Of a stretch of 64,000 nucleotides of DNA, positions 60,230 to 64,000 are shown piece by piece. Position 1 is the first letter of the stretch. Every line of letters begins with the position of its first letter. The stretch spans positions 509,879 to 573,878 of the forward strand of contig QANU01048949.1 in assembly GCA_003254905.1 (NCBI GenBank), in the 5' to 3' direction. The notes beneath the pieces were generated by a model. It had not been told where the DNA came from, did no database searches, and saw only the letters and a list, made by a program, of their open reading frames with translations. A program made the position numbers and the translations under genes. This DNA comes from Nissolia schottii (taxonomy: Eukaryota > Streptophyta > Magnoliopsida > Fabales > Fabaceae).

Positions 60230-60600
60230 GAACTCCATTTGTATTGTGTGTGTAGGAAACGAAGAAAATAATAGTTCCAAAACCATAAAAGTGGTCACAG
60301 TGGTGGTATATTTACAGTGAGTTTGCCACTTTATGTTTCACACATACAATGAAGGCGTTCAGATGTTGTGCTATTTGTAAATCTGGACTGTGACCATTTT
60401 TTTGGACTAACCAAGAACTCCATTTATATTATGTGTGTGCACAGGAAACGAAGGAAACCACTATCAGACTTGAAAATATAGTTCCAAAACTATGGAAAAA
60501 AGGAATTACAGTGGTGGTATATTTATGGTGAGTTTGCTACTTTAGGTTTCACACATACAACGAAGGCTTCCAGATATAATGCGATTTGTAAATTTGTAAA
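60230..60600 (+). repeat. tandem duplication, two units of about 185 bp
   Basis: Units begin at 60230 and 60415 with GAACTCCATTT. Both contain GGAAACGAAG, CAGTGGTGGTATATTTA, GTGAGTTTGC and TTTCACACATACAA, and end near CGATTTGTAAAT or CTATTTGTAAAT. They are clearly diverged but collinear. Confidence 0.85.
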
Positions 60601-63600
60601 CTTTTATTTTTTTTGTGGTATAGTTTGTAATATTTTTGTGTGTCAGGTTGCAACATCTTCATGGCTTTCCAATATGATCATCTATTTGCGGTGAATCCTT
60701 CCAAATTCACCTGGGAGTTTAAGGTCTCTATCACTTGGATGCAGGAAGTTTTTAACAAGAATAACAAATCAGACATAGACATTTACACGCTTGAGCCGAT
60801 TTTTCAAGATGAGAAAGTAATCCTCATAATATTAATAGTCTTGTAAATGACATTTTGGTTTGTTATAACCAAAATGATTTATTACAAACCAGTGTAGTCT
60901 CACCTTCAAACGAGCTGAAAATGTTTATAAAAGTTAAAAGAACCTAAATTTTAAAAATTGTTTTTAACATTCTCAGAACATACGTATAAACACATTGTAC
61001 CTAAAAATTTGTTTTAAGAAGAAGAGCAGATTCAATTAAGTGTCATCCAACACAAGCATTGTAGAAACTGTTTACATATTATTTAACCTGTTGCCCTTTT
61101 TGTTAATCATGGACAACTATAGTTATAGTACCCCTGGTTGTATTATTTTGAATAGGGTGAACTCTGTTTAATTATTAGATCTCTCTATTTGTGGTGACAC
61201 TACCAATATTTACCTATTAATGTTTCAATACGTGACCTCCTATGAATGTATGTCATGCAGCTGATAGATGAATATTTAATTAAATTAGTAAAATAATAGC
61301 AATTTTACTAATGGAATATCTATATAATGGTTTTACACCTTTGTATGTAACATTGCGTTTACATCCTAGATCTTCCTGTAGTAGATATTCGTAGGGTAAA
61401 AGTAAAGATAAAAATATGGTTGAAAGAGGTTGGAGACCAAAGATTCTAAACCGTAAGTGTGTTTGTGTCACAAACTTACTCATTTGTTTAATTTAATAAT
61501 ATGAGAAGATTGCTTCACAAAATTTGGTATACATAGTCATAAACATCCTGGGTTGTTCAGAATAGTATGAGGTCATCGATCATACCATTTTTATAGCTAA
61601 AGATTAACAGAAAATGCAACAATAGTTTCGGGTTTAGGAAAATTGAAATCTTCGCAAAATTTAAATACATACTAGTGAGAAAAAACCAATAGCTATTAGT
61701 GAAAAAATAATTTAACCACCTAAACGAAAAAAGAAAATGATGTTCTCTTCCATTTTATCTTCTCATCCAATCAGCAAGGTGACTTCTATCACTAGGCTTT
61801 TCTAGCAACAGTGCAATGGAAAAGCAATGCTATGCAGTCTACCTTATTGTGTTGTTCCACTTTAGTAGCAAAATATGCAACAGTGAGTATAAGTTCAAAA
61901 GGTAGATTTTGTTACTGAAATGGTTTTCCAACTGCTTCTTTATAACTTTTCACATCAAACTCAGTTATCATTGCTATAGATTTTTCTAATAAGTTGATTG
62001 ACCAAGTCTATATAGTGAATTCCGGTATGTTAACATCAGAGATCTATACACTAGCAAAAAATGTGTAAGCATAAGTTAAAACTGGTATCAAGAGAGAAAG
62101 ACTTGCTGAATAACTCTGGTGTTTATTAATTTTGTTGAAATTTTAATGAGAAATTTCAGTTTCAGAACATAACAATGGTGACGGAAAATGATAGAAATAA
62201 ACAAGCAAAGTAAGAAAATTAATCTGGGAATTAAGGATCCCTTGATCCTCCTAATCCACACAAGTTTTGCTTGGTTTTTCTCTCACCCATGATCTCAACT
62301 TATAATTCTTAATAGGAGAGAATCAAGAGTTTAGTTATTCTTTCCTAAAAATTCTCAATTCCTTATTTGTCTCTAACTAATCCATTATTGCTTATTCTTT
62401 CTCTTAATAATTCTCAATCCATGATTTGTTTAGCTCTTCCCTTTCTTGTTTCTTCTAGAATAATAATATGAAAGATGAATTATTTTCTTTCCTTTTCTGT
62501 TGGTCAGCCCAACTGATTCAGTTTCTGCCGTGATATATGGGTATGTAACACATAATAATGACTACACTTATTGTAATATAAAAAGTGTATTTCTTTTTAT
62601 TTTTCTTCTTTTTACTCATATTTTGTATTCCCATTTTTCCGTCTCATCCGAACACAGGTTAGACATTAAAATATTGTACATATGAGAGAAATATCCTGAT
62701 TATTAATATTTCAGACTAATTGAAGACATGGTATGATAAGAAAGAAAAAATACATTGGTTAGACAAATAAAATAACTTATCATGTTCTACTTCAGCTAAA
62801 ACGAAACCTATGCATTGCTAGCAGATTCTGCGGTGATGTCATATTGGAAAGAACATATATCAAATAACCTATCACACATTAGCAGGTTAGGAGACTGTTA
62901 TCACTAGGCTTTTCTAGCATAAGTGTATTTGAAAACCGATGAAATAAACTACTTTAATGCAGGATCAATAATTGTAACATAAGCATTAAAGCCCACTAAA
63001 TATTTAAAAAAAAAATACACAACAATCTAAGTCATTTTATTTACAGAGGTTTTTGAAAGTTTAAAACATATAAACTTAGACATAATTATTACTTCACAAA
63101 TCTGTGAGTTTATAATCTAGTGTCCTACTAAAAGTTTAAACCCTAAACAATCAGTCAATCAGCATCTTATCTTTGACAAATAAAATAAAATAAAATAAAG
63201 CACCCTATCCTACTTACTTCCCCACCCGCAAAACAAAACTGTATTTAGCCAGGCCACAAAAGAACCACTTTCTTGTTATTCCTTTTCTGAAAGCCAGTGA
63301 AGTGACCCTAGGAGACCACGTGCTTAACGCTTTTTAGTATAGTCACTTGGCTTAAAATGTAAGGTATTGTGAAGGACGAAAATGTACGCATGGAAACATC
63401 AAATCATGGATTACCAAGTGTCCTTCCACTGCAATAAAAAGTTTGTGTTAGAACATTAATTATCTAGTCATTATCTTCTTGATTGAAAAACAACCTAGTA
63501 TATATAGTAAATGGGTTATTAGGGAGACGGGTAATCCACAAAATCTCCACTTCAACGTTTTGACCAGATGGGAGTTGTCCAACGGTGAGCATTAAGTATG

Positions 63601-63620
63601 GTGTACACGTCATCCATCAT
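60601..63620. other. AT-rich intergenic DNA
   Basis: No gene or RNA recognised. A short phrase TATCACTAGGCTTTTCTAGC occurs at about 61788 and again at about 62898, a possible trace of an old duplication or dispersed repeat. Confidence 0.45.
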
Positions 63621-63624
63621 AAAA

Positions 63625-64000
63625 TTTAGAGTTAATTATATTTTTAATCCCTGTAAAATTTGAAAATTTGATTTTAGTCTTTACGTAAAAGTTTTAGTCC
63701 CTGCGAAATTGTAAAATTAGGTTTTAGTCCCTAGGGTGGGGTGAGGGTCGACTGTGCTGACGTAGTGCTAACGCGGCGTGCCACGTCAGATGTCACGTGG
63801 CATAACCCCCCAAAACCCAACCCATGATCCGACCTGACCCGTTTTTAATTAAAATTAAAAAAATTAAAAAAATCAAACAGCCCCAGCCCCATGTCCAACC
63901 TCATCTCCTCCTCTCACCTCTCTCTAGCCCCCTTACCCACCCCACCCACCGCGTACCACCACCATCAATGCCTTGAGTCCACCCCTCCTCCACCCCACCC
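63625..64000. repeat. dispersed-repeat fragment at right edge
   Basis: The phrase TTTTAGTCCCT and its variants recur (63640-63735), followed by GC-rich DNA with GCGTGCCACGTCA and GTCACGTGGC (63776-63800). This TTTAGTCCCT plus CCACGTGGC arrangement is common in plant dispersed repeats, probably transposon termini. It is cut by the window edge, so class and ends cannot be told. Confidence 0.4.

Overview
The window is nuclear DNA from a flowering plant. Genes are split by GT..AG introns, intergenic DNA is AT-rich, there is a nuclear tRNA-Phe, and several plant transposon families are present. The gene complement and the style of the LTR sequences suggest a eudicot, possibly a legume; that placement is inference. 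The assembly has two long N runs (17495-17920 and 31870-32326) and single Ns at 25026, 26889, 27741 and 40852.

Layout. Positions 1-1206 are the end of a CACTA (En/Spm) DNA transposon. From 4.0 to 15.3 kb lie three intron-less, same-strand paralogues of the family named after Arabidopsis At4g22030 ('probable F-box protein'), each with its own TATA box. A probable DNA transposon (9.5-11.2 kb) sits between copies two and three. At 16.2-16.9 kb are the last two exons of glycine-cleavage T-protein, with a key motif changed (probable pseudogene). At 18.4-20.0 kb (+) is a six-exon gene for a conserved, probably plastid protein of unknown function. It converges on UTP6 (20.6-23.7 kb, -), an 18S rRNA processome subunit. 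An SKU5-similar (SKS) multicopper-oxidase-like gene follows (26.0-31.0 kb, -). Its fifth intron holds a glycine-rich-protein fragment bounded by single Ns and an 18-bp repeat. Then come tRNA-Phe(GAA) at 32.8 kb, a probable copia LTR remnant, TDP2 (35.9-38.3 kb, -), a GPI-anchored GH17/X8 beta-1,3-glucanase (40.1-42.6 kb, -) with a 28-nt microexon, and plastid APS reductase (46.4-48.4 kb, -).

From 48.8 kb to the right edge I find no host gene. The best-defined object is a 5.34-kb LTR retrotransposon (48854-54193, minus orientation) with perfect CAAAA target duplications, a primer-binding site, a polypurine tract and gag remnants. It also has an antisense ORF and shows no recognisable pol. A probable 2.84-kb solo LTR has inserted into its gag. 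Further right are more LTR remnants in the same orientation, a fold-back element, a 185-bp tandem duplication and, at the edge, another dispersed-repeat fragment.

The host genes are unrelated single genes (ribosome biogenesis, DNA repair, sulfur assimilation, cell wall) and do not form a pathway cluster. The only local cluster is the At4g22030-like tandem array. I did not find a clearly new biological system. The items most worth checking are the SKS intron insertion, the pol-less retroelement with its antisense ORF, and the tandem array. Exon boundaries were assigned by eye from splice sites and reading-frame continuity.
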